Source of the DNA: Halobacillus_B rhizosphaerae
Lineage (GTDB): Bacteria; Bacillota; Bacilli; Bacillales; Halobacillaceae
Assembly: GCF_046719735.1 (NCBI RefSeq)
Contig: NZ_JAUTWQ010000013.1
Location: 1 to 64,000, forward strand
Length of the DNA: 64,000 bases
Direction of reading: 5' to 3'
How positions within the stretch are numbered: position 1 is the first letter of the stretch; each line of letters starts with the position of its first letter. This document shows, piece by piece, positions 35,089 to 44,706 of the stretch. The translations under genes were made by a program, and so were the position numbers. Under the pieces are notes generated by a model. That model saw nothing but the letters and a program-made list of their open reading frames with translations, had not been told where the DNA came from and did no database searches.

Positions 35089-35415
35089 TTATCGTGGAAC
35101 ATATCTTTCGTATAAAAAGTAGGCAAGCAGTCGAAAAACGATCGGAAATACGAAAAAGACGGAAAATAATTTCGTGTATCCCTCAGTTAATATCAGCACA
35201 CCTGCTAATAAGAAAAAACTAATGATGGCAAAAACCGTACCAAATGCGCTGTTAACCGGCTGGTTCCTCATAAATAAAGAAGCAGGTCCCTTCAATTCTC
35301 TTGCGAAACACTCTTCATGATAGGGGGCTAGAAAAAATAACAGCCCAGCGACGGCAAGCTTCTCTCTCTTCATAATTTCATGTGAACATTTATGACAATA
35401 GATTGCTTCTTTCAA
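35089..35415 (-). CDS. Small membrane protein with N-terminal CxxC
   Basis: A 108-residue protein that I do not recognise. The first 40 residues hold CHKCSHEIM and HEECF, a possible zinc-binding set. Two or three hydrophobic helices follow (about 24-33, 58-80, 84-102). It lies in a leftward run between an alpha/beta hydrolase and a nucleotidyltransferase gene. The SD AAGGGAGAG supports the start. Confidence 0.65.
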   Translation of the reverse strand: MKEAIYCHKCSHEIMKREKLAVAGLLFFLAPYHEECFARELKGPASLFMRNQPVNSAFGTVFAIISFFLLAGVLILTEGYTKLFSVFFVFPIVFRLLAYFLYERYVPR

Positions 35416-35455
35416 TTGAAACTCTCCTTCCCTTTTCTACGCAGAGGATGAAAGT

Positions 35456-36184
35456 TCAACGAATCTCTTTCATAGAGTGAGCGTACTTTAGAATAAATTC
35501 TTCTAAAATGGCGGTGTATAATTCCGGCTGATCTGTGTGGGTAAATTGGGAGGCAAAAGGCAGCACAGCCACATGAAAATGGTTAGAAGCTGAAAATTGA
35601 GTGACCCCTGAAAGCTCGTGGACGTTTCTATCCCCTGCGATATAGAGGACAGGTACATTCATCGCAGGAAGGAATTTAAGTTCTGCAAAAGGATACCAGT
35701 TTTCATTTCTTTCCAAGTAAATAATCTCACGCCAGTTGGTGTTATGAAGCTGATTAAAATATGCCACTGACGCCTCATTCCTAAGAAGCTGCCGTTGCTT
35801 GTCCACTTCTTTATGATGGAGCTTCTTCCATTGATTCGGCTTGTAGGGAATAATCCCGGAGATTGTTAAACTCTTTACGTATTGTGGATAGTCTTGAGCA
35901 AATAAAATAGCGACCAAAGCACCTAGTGAATTGCCAGCAAAGTGTGCTTGAGAAATATTCAAACTCTCCAACGTTTCCAATAAATCTAATACACTATCAT
36001 GAAAATAATTATTGAAATTTTCACTGAACGAGTTGCCGTGCCCTCTTAAATCTGGGGCGATGACTTGATAGGTCTGGTTAAAATGGTCCTGCTGAAACTG
36101 GAAATCAGTCTTGCCTGTTTGAAGATCTGTATGGAGAAACACCATGGCTTCACCTTCACCAGTCACATTCGTATGTAAAATCAT
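35456..36184 (-). CDS. Alpha/beta hydrolase
   Basis: A 242-residue alpha/beta-fold hydrolase. The oxyanion region LHTDLQT is followed by LRGHGNS, and the nucleophile elbow is GNSLGA (Ser near residue 98). The acid lies in VLYIAGDRNVHEL and the catalytic His probably in FTHTDQPE near the C terminus. Substrate not evident. SD GGAGGG on the minus strand. Confidence 0.8.
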   Translation of the reverse strand: MILHTNVTGEGEAMVFLHTDLQTGKTDFQFQQDHFNQTYQVIAPDLRGHGNSFSENFNNYFHDSVLDLLETLESLNISQAHFAGNSLGALVAILFAQDYPQYVKSLTISGIIPYKPNQWKKLHHKEVDKQRQLLRNEASVAYFNQLHNTNWREIIYLERNENWYPFAELKFLPAMNVPVLYIAGDRNVHELSGVTQFSASNHFHVAVLPFASQFTHTDQPELYTAILEEFILKYAHSMKEIR

Positions 36185-36336
36185 TCCGGCCCTCCTGTCT
36201 CTAGTATGCGTCTATAGCAGCCCCTCTTAGTAATGAAAATAGGATTCTCTCTTCTGGTTCTTTACCCTTATTAAGAACAAGGATAACTTTTCCTAACGCG
36301 GCACCTTAGGAAATGTCCTTCACTAGTAAGCGAAGC

Positions 36337-37566
36337 TCATCCTTCCATGGAACGGCGGTACACACTGTTTCTTTCCTCTTCCTCACAGCCGTTTCTGAGA
36401 AAAACCTTCTGCATAGGGATATTATGGATACTTGTCCCTCCTACATTATACAATGCCTTAAATTCGTCTTTTAAAATAGTCAGCGCCTCATAATGCAGCA
36501 GGGCTCCCTTGCCTTTCCCACGTGCTTCTGGCATCATTCCGAAATAGAAAAGCCGTCCCTCAACTTTCGTCCCTTCCTCAATATGAGGAATGACCACCCC
36601 TGCCGGTTGATCTCCTTCATAGGCGATTTTACAGCTTTGTTCGTAAGCTGGTCCAATCTCTTTCTTTATACTTCCCATTTGCTCCTTCATATTTAAATAC
36701 GAGGGGGAGTTTAAAGAACCGCTCATACAACGTTCCCAGGTTAGAATAAATGCTTCTTCCGAAATCTCAGGCAGACTTTTAAATGTAAATGGGCAATCTC
36801 TCTTCTGGTGGTAGGCTAAGTCCTTTTTCACAGTAATCATCGTATCGTGGTGGGAAAAACCATGTTTCTTCATACATTCCTCTATAGAACTAGAATATGG
36901 ATGCTTTACTACAATGCTTAGATGGTTTACTTTTTTCAAAATAGGATCCTCAGCCAAGTGGTGAATCAGTTCAGGGAGTTCTTCAGTGGTTAAATGCTTT
37001 GTCTCCTCAATAGTTACAAAGTTTTCACCTTCCACAAATTTCACTTTTTGATACAAATCTAGTTTACACAGCAGTTGTTTATATTTTTCAGAAGTTTGCA
37101 TGCGGGTTAAAAATGCAGCTTTTGCTTGCAGGTAATCTTCCATATCTGCACCGTCATAGTCCTTCTTCAGTTGATTATAATCCTGGGTATAAGCAGGGTT
37201 TTCGACGAAAAAACGTGTCATTTTGAAGAAGAAATCAGAAGATGAGTTTTTGACGGTCAGCTGAATTCCTACTGCTATTTCGTGGTTTGTTTCAAATGCG
37301 CAAAAATCATGAGTTTGAGTACTTCCTGTATTTATGGAGTAATGATGCAGAAGGAATCCTTTACAGGGCAGGAATTGTTCTTCTCGAATTCTCACCTGGA
37401 GATCTACATCCCCTTTGGTTAATGAGCCTTCGACGGCAGTGCTTCCAATATGGTGAATCTCAGCTTGTGGAAAAGTAGCTAGTATTCTATTTCTATGACG
37501 CTGATAAACTCTTTCAGCTTGCTCTCTAAAATGGTGCTCCGGGTAAAAGCGGACACGCTTATTCAT
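36337..37566 (-). CDS. GrpB-GNAT fusion protein
   Basis: A 409-residue two-domain protein. Residues 1-170 match the GrpB/UPF0157 nucleotidyltransferase-like family (IHHIGSTAVEGSLTKGDVDL). Residues 190-409 resemble a GNAT acetyltransferase, with the acetyl-CoA loop FYFGMMPEARGKGKGALL near residue 350. GrpB domains are usually separate; fusion suggests joint action on one substrate, possibly a nucleotide or dephospho-CoA-like molecule (inference). ATG 37566 follows GGAGGG; upstream codons of the longer frame have no SD. Confidence 0.78.
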   Translation of the reverse strand: MNKRVRFYPEHHFREQAERVYQRHRNRILATFPQAEIHHIGSTAVEGSLTKGDVDLQVRIREEQFLPCKGFLLHHYSINTGSTQTHDFCAFETNHEIAVGIQLTVKNSSSDFFFKMTRFFVENPAYTQDYNQLKKDYDGADMEDYLQAKAAFLTRMQTSEKYKQLLCKLDLYQKVKFVEGENFVTIEETKHLTTEELPELIHHLAEDPILKKVNHLSIVVKHPYSSSIEECMKKHGFSHHDTMITVKKDLAYHQKRDCPFTFKSLPEISEEAFILTWERCMSGSLNSPSYLNMKEQMGSIKKEIGPAYEQSCKIAYEGDQPAGVVIPHIEEGTKVEGRLFYFGMMPEARGKGKGALLHYEALTILKDEFKALYNVGGTSIHNIPMQKVFLRNGCEEEERNSVYRRSMEG

Positions 37567-37686
37567 TAGGTAAACCCTCCTGCTTATCGTTTTCAAAGGA
37601 GCATAGTAATGAGTCAATATTTTTTACTAGTCTTCCCCATCCGAGGTACAATAGATTTGTATTAAATTTGGAAGGAGTGAAACACT

Positions 37687-38691
37687 ATGAATCGTGAAAT
37701 CCATCTTGTTAAACGGCCAGAAGGAACTCCGGATCATGAACATTTATCGATTGTAGAAAGCAACCAACCTCAACCTGCAGAAGGTGAAGTTTTACTTAAA
37801 ACCCTATACGTTTCCGTTGACCCTTATATGCGAGGACGTATGAGTGATGCGAAATCTTATATTGCTCCATTTCAGCTTAATGAACCCATTTCTGGAGGTG
37901 CTGTTGCTGAAGTAGTAGATTCAAATAATCAGGACTTCCAAGCAGGGGATATTGTTACTGGCGCTCTTCCATGGCAGGAATATTCCACCGCTAATGGAGA
38001 ATCTGTAAGAAAAGTAGATCCAAAGCTCGGACCTGTCACTACTTCCCTCGGTATCCTGGGTATGCCAGGCTTAACCGCTTATTTCGGATTAACTGATATT
38101 GGAAGCCCTAAGCAGGGAGAAACTCTTGTCGTCTCAGGGGCAGCAGGTGCTGTAGGTTCTACTGTTGTACAAATAGGAAAAATTCTCGGCTGCAGAGTGA
38201 TAGGTATTGCTGGGACTGACGAAAAAACTTCCTACCTGACTGACACACTGGGAGCCGATGCTGCCATTAACTACAAAACCGAAAATGTACGCGAAGCCGT
38301 TAAACAAGCGTGTCCAGACGGAGTTGATATTTACTTTGATAACGTGGGAGGCGAAATTGCTGACGCCATCTATCCACGCTTGAATAAATTCGCTCGGATC
38401 GTTCAGTGCGGGGCCATCTCGTCCTATAACGTTCAAAATGATCAGGGACCGCGCATCCAAGGCTATCTCATCAAGTCCAGTGCTCTTATTAAAGGATTCG
38501 TGGTAGCTGACTATCAGGATCGGTATAAAGAAGGCTTTGAGCACTTATCCAAATGGTTGCAAGAAGGCAAATTAACCTATGAAGAAACGGTGAAAGAAGG
38601 GTTTGAGAACATTCCCGATGCCTTCTTTGGTCTCTTTAAAGGGGAGAACCTGGGTAAACAGCTTGTTAAAGTCGCAGAACCTTCGAATTAA
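37687..38691 (+). CDS. NADP-dependent MDR oxidoreductase (YfmJ/leukotriene B4 reductase type)
   Basis: A 334-residue zinc-free medium-chain reductase. It shows VDPYMRGRM near residue 40, LGMPGLTAYFGL near 117, and the nucleotide fold VSGAAGAVGS near 145, then DVYFDNVGG-like YFDNVGGE near 215. The family reduces the carbon-carbon double bond of enals, enones or curcumin-like compounds with NADPH. SD AAGGAGTG. Monocistronic with terminator at 38720-38766. Confidence 0.88.
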   Translation: MNREIHLVKRPEGTPDHEHLSIVESNQPQPAEGEVLLKTLYVSVDPYMRGRMSDAKSYIAPFQLNEPISGGAVAEVVDSNNQDFQAGDIVTGALPWQEYSTANGESVRKVDPKLGPVTTSLGILGMPGLTAYFGLTDIGSPKQGETLVVSGAAGAVGSTVVQIGKILGCRVIGIAGTDEKTSYLTDTLGADAAINYKTENVREAVKQACPDGVDIYFDNVGGEIADAIYPRLNKFARIVQCGAISSYNVQNDQGPRIQGYLIKSSALIKGFVVADYQDRYKEGFEHLSKWLQEGKLTYEETVKEGFENIPDAFFGLFKGENLGKQLVKVAEPSN

Positions 38692-38719
38692 ATAAAATTA
38701 CCGTGCCAGCGGTACTCAT

Positions 38720-38766
38720 GAAGCGTGAATATCCTTAAGAGGTGTTCACGCTTCATTTTCTTTTTA
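38720..38766 (+). terminator. Terminator after the MDR reductase gene
   Basis: GAAGCGTGAA and TTCACGCTTC pair around a 14-base loop and are followed by ATTTTCTTTTT. Confidence 0.8.
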
Positions 38767-38831
38767 TTATAACAAATTAAGAAAACACAGGCTTATGGAA
38801 CTTGTTTAGTTCATTACCTAAGTCCTCTATT

Positions 38832-38857
38832 AAAAAAGCCTCCATCTTAGGGAGACT
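38832..38857 (-). terminator. Terminator of the DUF393 gene
   Basis: On the minus strand GTCTCC and GGAGGC pair with one G-T mismatch and a TTTTTT tail follows. Confidence 0.65.
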
Positions 38858-38858
38858 T

Positions 38859-39233
38859 TCAAGCATACCTAGGAATATCATAACGGCCGAACCATTGATA
38901 ACGGTGAGCGGAAAACCACTTATAGGCAGGGGAGCCAACGCGGTCCATACCCGGCAAATATAAAAGCAGCCCTAACAAAGCAAATGGAGGTAAAGCCAGG
39001 AGGAGTTTTCTAATGGAGTAATACCCTTCTTTCACTTCACCTTCTTTCGTAAGCATGTGGATCTCATCAAGTGTATTGCGGCCTTCTAAATAAGGATAAC
39101 CCCCGCGTTCCTCCACTTCTTGAACGGCTACCCATTTAATTTGATGAAACCAGTCAAATTTCCTTAGTATCCTTTTTACGTTAAAGCAAAAGGGACATTG
39201 AGCATCATAAAAAACGATATGTTTCATTTTCAT
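38859..39233 (-). CDS. DUF393 (DCC family) thiol-disulfide oxidoreductase-like protein
   Basis: A 124-residue protein beginning with a strand and the dithiol motif YDAQCPFCFNVKR near residue 12, then DCC family landmarks WVAVQEVEE, LPPFALLGLLLYLPG and YRWFGRYD-like QWFGRYD. It would be a thioredoxin-fold oxidoreductase of unknown partner. SD AGGAGG on the minus strand. Confidence 0.83.
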   Translation of the reverse strand: MKMKHIVFYDAQCPFCFNVKRILRKFDWFHQIKWVAVQEVEERGGYPYLEGRNTLDEIHMLTKEGEVKEGYYSIRKLLLALPPFALLGLLLYLPGMDRVGSPAYKWFSAHRYQWFGRYDIPRYA

Positions 39234-39282
39234 ACCTCCTTATATCCACTTTTCACACTTTTGCGGTTAAATAAACCGCTAG

Positions 39283-41007
39283 TCATACCATCTCCACTCT
39301 CACCCAGCCCCGAACACCATTAATCATCCAGATTTCCTCGAAGCTTCCGAGATCTTCTTTATTTAATTTCCTTTCCTTTAAGAAGCCTTCCTCTAACAGC
39401 CTTTCCCGGTAAGTTCCCGCTAATAGTCCAGACGTTACAGGCGGGGTGTAGAATTCCCCTTGATGCTTGACTACTAAATTAGCCATTGTAAACTCCGTAA
39501 GCTCATTCTTCTGATTCCAAAGCAGCACTGTAAACACATCATTCCGATTGTGGCGATTATATACTTGTCTATGGGTCGTCTTGTGAAAAAGAAAAACATC
39601 ATGTTCATTTACAGGCTCAGAAGCAAGCGACGCCTTCACCTTTAGTGGAGGCTCAGAAATTGGACTGATTGTAAGTTTACAGTCACCTGCTGCATCTAAT
39701 AACAGCCGTACTTTATAAACTCCTTGGGGGTGTTCAGAAGCAAGTTTGTCTGTTTGTATCCTTATATCCGCATCGTTAAATGGCCGATTAAAATACGCTG
39801 AAGACTTGCCGGCACGGTTCAGGTGGTACTCCAGGAGCGGAAACTGCCCTTCCTCAAGCTTCATCGTCTCTAATAAATCAAACTCCGGTCGTTTTTCAGT
39901 TAGGAACTTTGCCTTTGTCTGAAGTTCGTGGAATTCCGCTTCCGGTGTTGAATCCCATGTAACCCCTCCGCCCGTCCCGTATACGGCTTCTCCTGTTCGA
40001 TGGTCAATCATAACGGTTCGGATAGGAACATTAAACACCGCTTCTTTCGTAGGTGTTATATACCCGACTGCCCCGCAATAAATATTTCTGGCAGAGGTTT
40101 CTAACGCAGCAATATATTCCATCGTTCGAACTTTCGGGGCCCCAGTGATCGAGCCGCAAGGAAACAAAGCCTGAAAGATTTGGAGTATAGAAGTTTCTTC
40201 TAGTAAAGCAGCGTTAACGGTCGAGGTCATTTGATGAACCGTTGGGTACGTTTCTATTTCAAAGAGTTTTGGCACGTGTATCGACCCGGGAACAGCTACT
40301 CTGCCTAAATCATTTCTTAACAGGTCGACAATCATCAAGTTTTCCGCTCTTTCTTTTTCTGATTCCACTAAATGGTCCATTTGCTGCTTGTCTTCCTCTG
40401 CCCATCGGCCGCGTTTCGCTGTACCTTTCATGGGTTTTGCTGTCAGCTGATTACCATGCCTTTTAAAAAATAATTCTGGAGAAGCAGATAGTATGCTACG
40501 ATTGCCCAATTGTAAGAAAGCACTATACTGGGCTTGCTGGTTCTTGGACAGCTGCTTATAAAAGGAATAAGCATTCCCTTTAAAATGGGACCGCAGTCGT
40601 GTAGTGTAATTCACTTGATAGGTATTTCCAACTTCGATCGCTTCTTTAATCTTCTTCATTCCCGTCTGGTAATCTGCGAATGTTCCTTCCATTTCCCATT
40701 GAGAAAGCTGATATTCCCCTTCTGAAATTTTTAACTCCTCCACTGGTTCATCAAAAATTCCAAACCACACAAGCGGCCACTCTGACTGCTTATGCACCCG
40801 AAACGCACGATCAAATGCTGGAGCAGCTTCGTAAGAAACGAACCCTGCTGCATAATTCCCCTTGGCTAACTGCTTCTCAACTTCATGAAACGCAGTCTTT
40901 ACCTCACTCAGAGAGTTGGCAGTGACTACAGAGATTGGTTTCTCAAAGGAGATTTGCTGGTTATTTCCTTTGTCATCTGCAAAATCGAACACCATCAAAG
41001 GATTCAT
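39283..41007 (-). CDS. pabB: Aminodeoxychorismate synthase component I fused to lyase (PabB-PabC)
   Basis: A 574-residue bifunctional protein. Residues 1-345 are the chorismate-binding PabB part (KPMKGTAKRGR, LLRNDLGRVA, FPCGSITGAPKVRTMEYI). Residues 350-574 resemble 4-amino-4-deoxychorismate lyase, a PLP fold-type IV enzyme, with LLETMKLEEG, the lysine in FLFHKTTHRQVY and TEFTMANLVV. It makes p-aminobenzoate from chorismate with PabA glutaminase. Its start overlaps the pabA stop by four bases. Confidence 0.88.
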   Translation of the reverse strand: MNPLMVFDFADDKGNNQQISFEKPISVVTANSLSEVKTAFHEVEKQLAKGNYAAGFVSYEAAPAFDRAFRVHKQSEWPLVWFGIFDEPVEELKISEGEYQLSQWEMEGTFADYQTGMKKIKEAIEVGNTYQVNYTTRLRSHFKGNAYSFYKQLSKNQQAQYSAFLQLGNRSILSASPELFFKRHGNQLTAKPMKGTAKRGRWAEEDKQQMDHLVESEKERAENLMIVDLLRNDLGRVAVPGSIHVPKLFEIETYPTVHQMTSTVNAALLEETSILQIFQALFPCGSITGAPKVRTMEYIAALETSARNIYCGAVGYITPTKEAVFNVPIRTVMIDHRTGEAVYGTGGGVTWDSTPEAEFHELQTKAKFLTEKRPEFDLLETMKLEEGQFPLLEYHLNRAGKSSAYFNRPFNDADIRIQTDKLASEHPQGVYKVRLLLDAAGDCKLTISPISEPPLKVKASLASEPVNEHDVFLFHKTTHRQVYNRHNRNDVFTVLLWNQKNELTEFTMANLVVKHQGEFYTPPVTSGLLAGTYRERLLEEGFLKERKLNKEDLGSFEEIWMINGVRGWVRVEMV

Positions 41008-41606
41008 CGGCAGACCTCCATTCGATTTCTTTGAAATTGCACAGCCTGCTCATAAGCGTTCTTAAGCATTTCAAATCCGTATTCGGTTAATATGGACTCC
41101 GGATGAAACTGAATCCCTTCTAACGGAGCCTCTGCATGGCGCACACCCATGACTACATTATCTTCAGATATGGCGCTTATCTGTAAAGTTGACGGCAAAT
41201 TATCTTCCGCTATCACCAAAGAATGGTACCTTGTTACACGGATAGAGGCTGGGATATTCCTAAATAAAAACTTTCCATCATGACGAATAGCCGTCACTTT
41301 TCCATGCACTGGCTGTTTCCCTTTCCTAATCTCACCGCCAAAGAAGTCGACGATTAGCTGATGTCCCAAACAAATCCCCAGGATCGGTGTGTGTAAATAA
41401 TAAGATTTTATAACTTCACGGCATATCCCTGACTCAGATGGACTTCCAGGACCCGGGGACAAAACAATAAGATCGGGATTCAAAGCGTCCATTTCCTGTA
41501 ATGTGACCTCATCATTTCGGAAAACAAGAACCTCATCATCCATTTGTTTAAAATATTGAAATAGATTATAAGTGAACGAATCATAGTTATCAATCATCAA
41601 GATCAT
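41004..41606 (-). CDS. pabA: Aminodeoxychorismate/anthranilate synthase glutaminase component
   Basis: A 200-residue class I glutamine amidotransferase. Motifs: MIDNYDSFTYN at the N terminus, LSPGPGSP near residue 55, the nucleophile Cys in GICLGHQ near 80, and the His-Glu pair in FHPESILT near 170. It feeds ammonia to PabB. Overlap with the pabBC gene (ATGA) couples production. ATG 41606 fits the AGCAGG SD; GTG 41615 is the alternative. Confidence 0.9.
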   Translation of the reverse strand: MILMIDNYDSFTYNLFQYFKQMDDEVLVFRNDEVTLQEMDALNPDLIVLSPGPGSPSESGICREVIKSYYLHTPILGICLGHQLIVDFFGGEIRKGKQPVHGKVTAIRHDGKFLFRNIPASIRVTRYHSLVIAEDNLPSTLQISAISEDNVVMGVRHAEAPLEGIQFHPESILTEYGFEMLKNAYEQAVQFQRNRMEVCR

Positions 41607-41788
41607 CTCAAGCACCTGCTCTTTATATAGAGTTATCTGTCTCCATTATACTAGGTGTTGCCAGTGAATGCCCAGTTCCCAAGAAAAGAAGCAAATATCC
41701 GATTAACGCTTTTAAGTAAAAAAGGATCGAAAATCTTTTCTTCGTGTATTAGAATAAAAGAAAGATTGGTCTAGGCAGGGGATTACTA

Positions 41789-43144
41789 ATGATGAAGGAG
41801 CTCGTTCGATCGAAAAGCGTCTGGATAAAGATTGGTTTAATTCTATTAGGCATATCTATGCCACTATGGCTGGCTCCAGATGTGGTCGGCCTCACCCACT
41901 TAATGAAGGAATTACACAGTTCTCCTTCTGGCAATACATTAATGATAGCTGCCTTTGTGCTTGTTATGTTAAATACGGTACGGGCATTGCCTCATTATAT
42001 TGGAGCTCTACTTCTCGGAGATGAACTTGGGAGAAAGCTTGATATGCCCTGGCTGAAAGCAGTTCTCCCTATTGTCATCATCCCGCTTGTTTATGTGACT
42101 ATTAACGGATACAATTCAGTGAATTATGACTTCGGTGGTCCTGCCCTCCTCTTACTGGCAGCTATAACAGCTCTTCAATTATTAGGGAAGGGACAGCTCC
42201 GTCCGCTGTTTAAAGCCGTCGTCTTATCTCAATTACTTTTTGGTTTTCAATGGCTCGATACAGTAATTTTTCTGACTCACTTTGGTTTTGGAAACGGCGT
42301 CGTATCCTCAGATATTAAAGATATGGCTGTGGAGCTAGGCTTCGGCGTCACCCTTTCCTTTTACAGCCTTGTTTTATGCGGCGTATTTATTATCAATGCC
42401 GCCATTCTTGCAGTCTATCTGACCGTTTCTGAACAGAAATGGAAGATGAGACAAGACCTCGATATCGCAAGACTTGAGATGGTAGAATCGAGATCAGGCC
42501 GCGAAGCCCTTCATCTCGTGCATGACTTAAAAACTCCGTTAGCTTTAATGGAAGGATTAAATTCCTTAATCCAAATGAAAAATCAGGATCCAGAAATCCA
42601 GGAATACACAGAAAAGATTTCATCGTCTATTCAATCCACCAGTGATATGGTTTCAGAAATTCTATATCATGAAAAACGAAACTGGTGTACACTGAAGGCG
42701 TTTATTTCCTATATGCGAGCCAATAAGCTATCAGATTCAGCCACTATCTACGCATTTGATTTACAGGCGGAGAAAGATATTGAAATTTATATAAATAAGA
42801 TCCGCATGACGCGAGTACTTGTTAACTTAATTGATAATGCGAGTGACGCAGTAGAGGGCCAGGAAGATGCCCGCGTCACTATTCGAACGAAAGTAGAAAA
42901 TGAAGGTATATTAATAGGAATTGAAGACAACGGGCCGGGAATCAAGCCTTCTGAAGTGTCCAAAATATGGAACGCGGGGTACAGTACGAAAGCCCACCCC
43001 GGGGTAGGACTTGCTTTTGTAAAGAATGTAGTACAGGAACATGATGCCGAATTAACGATTAAAAGTAAAGATGGACTCGGCACCACGTTTTGGATCCATT
43101 TTCCAAAGGAGAGAGTACGTTATGAAAATACTAATCATAGATAA
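41789..43144 (+). CDS. Sensor histidine kinase with multi-helix membrane domain
   Basis: A 451-residue kinase. Residues 10-215 hold about six to seven hydrophobic helices and no large extracellular domain. A linker precedes the H-box HLVHDLKTPLALMEG near residue 247. The ATPase has the N-box VNLIDNASDA, G1 EDNGPGIKPSEV and G2 HPGVGLAFVKNV, similar to the CitA/DcuS group. It overlaps the response regulator gene by 23 bases. The signal is unknown; the membrane-embedded input suggests sensing within the bilayer. Confidence 0.86.
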   Translation: MMKELVRSKSVWIKIGLILLGISMPLWLAPDVVGLTHLMKELHSSPSGNTLMIAAFVLVMLNTVRALPHYIGALLLGDELGRKLDMPWLKAVLPIVIIPLVYVTINGYNSVNYDFGGPALLLLAAITALQLLGKGQLRPLFKAVVLSQLLFGFQWLDTVIFLTHFGFGNGVVSSDIKDMAVELGFGVTLSFYSLVLCGVFIINAAILAVYLTVSEQKWKMRQDLDIARLEMVESRSGREALHLVHDLKTPLALMEGLNSLIQMKNQDPEIQEYTEKISSSIQSTSDMVSEILYHEKRNWCTLKAFISYMRANKLSDSATIYAFDLQAEKDIEIYINKIRMTRVLVNLIDNASDAVEGQEDARVTIRTKVENEGILIGIEDNGPGIKPSEVSKIWNAGYSTKAHPGVGLAFVKNVVQEHDAELTIKSKDGLGTTFWIHFPKERVRYENTNHR

Positions 43145-43742
43145 TGATGAATCCCTGCGCTACATGCTTACAGAGTTTTGCCGGCATGCAGGATGGGAAT
43201 CAGAGACCGCTGAAAATGGCAGCGAAGGAATGAAGAAATTCCAAGCAGATTCTTACGACATCATTCTGGTGGACTATCATATGCCTGAAATGGACGGTTT
43301 ACAAACGGTTAGAGAGATTCGCAAACAAAACGAATATGTTCCTATTCTTGTACTGACCGTAGATGAACGACAAGAAGTAGCAGACAAATTCCTCGAGGAA
43401 GGGGCAACCGATTTCGCCCTTAAACCAGTGAAAGCCCCTGATATGATTTCCAGAATTAAATTACATGTGCAAATCGCGAATATGAAGCATGTTCAAGAGG
43501 AAGAAGAGGATGTGTTCACCACCAAAGGAATCAGTAAAAACACGTTAAAGTCAGTAGCGGAATTTCTTAAAAATCATCCTGACCCTACTTCCGTGGACGT
43601 AATATCCAAAGAAATCGGCCTAGCTTACCCGACGGTTTACCGATATTTGATGCATTTACTGGAAGAAGGAAAAGTAAAGCAGATTGTCAGCCATCAGAAA
43701 ATCGGTCGTCCGAAGAAACTTTACAAATGGTACTCAAATTAG
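43122..43742 (+). CDS. Response regulator, CitB/DcuR-like
   Basis: A 206-residue regulator. The receiver has the acidic pocket IDNDES, phosphoacceptor Asp in ILVDYHMPEMDG (near residue 53), and the conserved Lys in ALKPVKAPD. The C-terminal HTH (residues 140-200) reads VDVISKEIGLAYPTVYRYLMHL, as in CitB-type regulators of carboxylate uptake. ATG 43122 has AAAGGAGAG. Cognate to the overlapping kinase. No obvious target gene adjoins; the Bax inhibitor-like gene downstream is a possibility. Confidence 0.86.
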   Translation: MKILIIDNDESLRYMLTEFCRHAGWESETAENGSEGMKKFQADSYDIILVDYHMPEMDGLQTVREIRKQNEYVPILVLTVDERQEVADKFLEEGATDFALKPVKAPDMISRIKLHVQIANMKHVQEEEEDVFTTKGISKNTLKSVAEFLKNHPDPTSVDVISKEIGLAYPTVYRYLMHLLEEGKVKQIVSHQKIGRPKKLYKWYSN

Positions 43743-43763
43743 TCATTCTATGTAATCATCTAT

Positions 43764-43803
43764 AAAGGAGCGGGTAAAGCTGTCCTCTTAGCTCCGCTTT
43801 CTT
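43764..43803 (+). terminator. Terminator after the two-component genes
   Basis: AAAGGAGC and GCTCCGCTTT pair with one unpaired G around a long loop, followed by a T-containing tail. Confidence 0.55.
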
Positions 43804-43908
43804 ATATAAATGGGTTTGGCATTTTATCTTAACAGGTAAACACGGAAGTGAAACCTTCTGATGGCCAATTACGTATCACATAGAGAGTGACTAGAAGGAG
43901 TGAGGAAA

Positions 43909-44637
43909 ATGATGAGATCTGGAAATCCAATTTTAAAAGAAGATACATTTAGAAAAGAACGTGCATCAGGCAGTTCAATGACCCTGGGAGGAACAGTAGG
44001 AAAGACAGCTGTTCTCTTTCTCTTCTTGCTTGGAGCAGCGCTTTACACCTGGTATCAGTATTCCCAGGGAGTAAATATTACGCTAATGATGCTAATTGGA
44101 GCAATTGGCGGGCTTATCTTTGCGCTGATTACTGCTTTCTTTAAGAAAGCGGCACCTGTTACTGCCCCTATTTACGCAGCACTGGAAGGGTTTTTCATTG
44201 GGGGTATATCTTCTATTCTCGAAGCCCAGTATCCCGGGATTGTTATCCAGGCGGCAGGACTGACATTTGCTGTATTAGGTGTATTGTTATTTCTTTACGC
44301 TACAAGAATCATTAAAGTTACAAAGAATTTCAGAATGATGGTCGTTTCTGCTACCTTAGCGATATTCGTAGTCTATATGATCGACTTTGCTCTCAATCTA
44401 TTTGTTCATACCTCCGTTCCCTATCTACATTCCAGTGGATGGATCGGAATCGGCATTAGTTTACTCATTGTGGCCGTGGCCGCGATGAACCTTGTCCTCG
44501 ATTTTGATTTCATTGAATCAGGTGTCCGAGGAAGAGCTCCCAAGTATATGGAGTGGTATGGAGCTTTCGGTTTAATCGTCACGCTTGTCTGGTTATACTT
44601 CGAAATTCTGCGCCTGCTGCAGAAAATCAGGAGATAA
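43909..44637 (+). CDS. Bax inhibitor-1/YccA family membrane protein
   Basis: A 242-residue protein with seven hydrophobic helices. Family blocks are the N-terminal GNPILKEDTF, the central ALEGFFIGGISSILE near residue 87, and the C-terminal DFDFIESGVRGRAPKYMEWYGAF with the Asp/Glu pairs. Bacterial members are calcium-leak channels or protease partners. The start ATG 43909 follows AGGAGTGAG. Monocistronic. Confidence 0.86.
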   Translation: MMRSGNPILKEDTFRKERASGSSMTLGGTVGKTAVLFLFLLGAALYTWYQYSQGVNITLMMLIGAIGGLIFALITAFFKKAAPVTAPIYAALEGFFIGGISSILEAQYPGIVIQAAGLTFAVLGVLLFLYATRIIKVTKNFRMMVVSATLAIFVVYMIDFALNLFVHTSVPYLHSSGWIGIGISLLIVAVAAMNLVLDFDFIESGVRGRAPKYMEWYGAFGLIVTLVWLYFEILRLLQKIRR

Positions 44638-44649
44638 TATAATAAACGT

Positions 44650-44695
44650 AAAAGGCTGTATTTCATGGACTACCCATGAAATACAGCCTTTTCTT
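44650..44695. terminator. Bidirectional terminator between Bax1-like and DUF1648 genes
   Basis: AAAAGGCTGTATTTCATGG pairs with the complementary arm CCATGAAATACAGCCTTTT over 19 positions around a 5-base loop. Confidence 0.9.
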
Positions 44696-44706
44696 ATCGT
44701 CGATTG

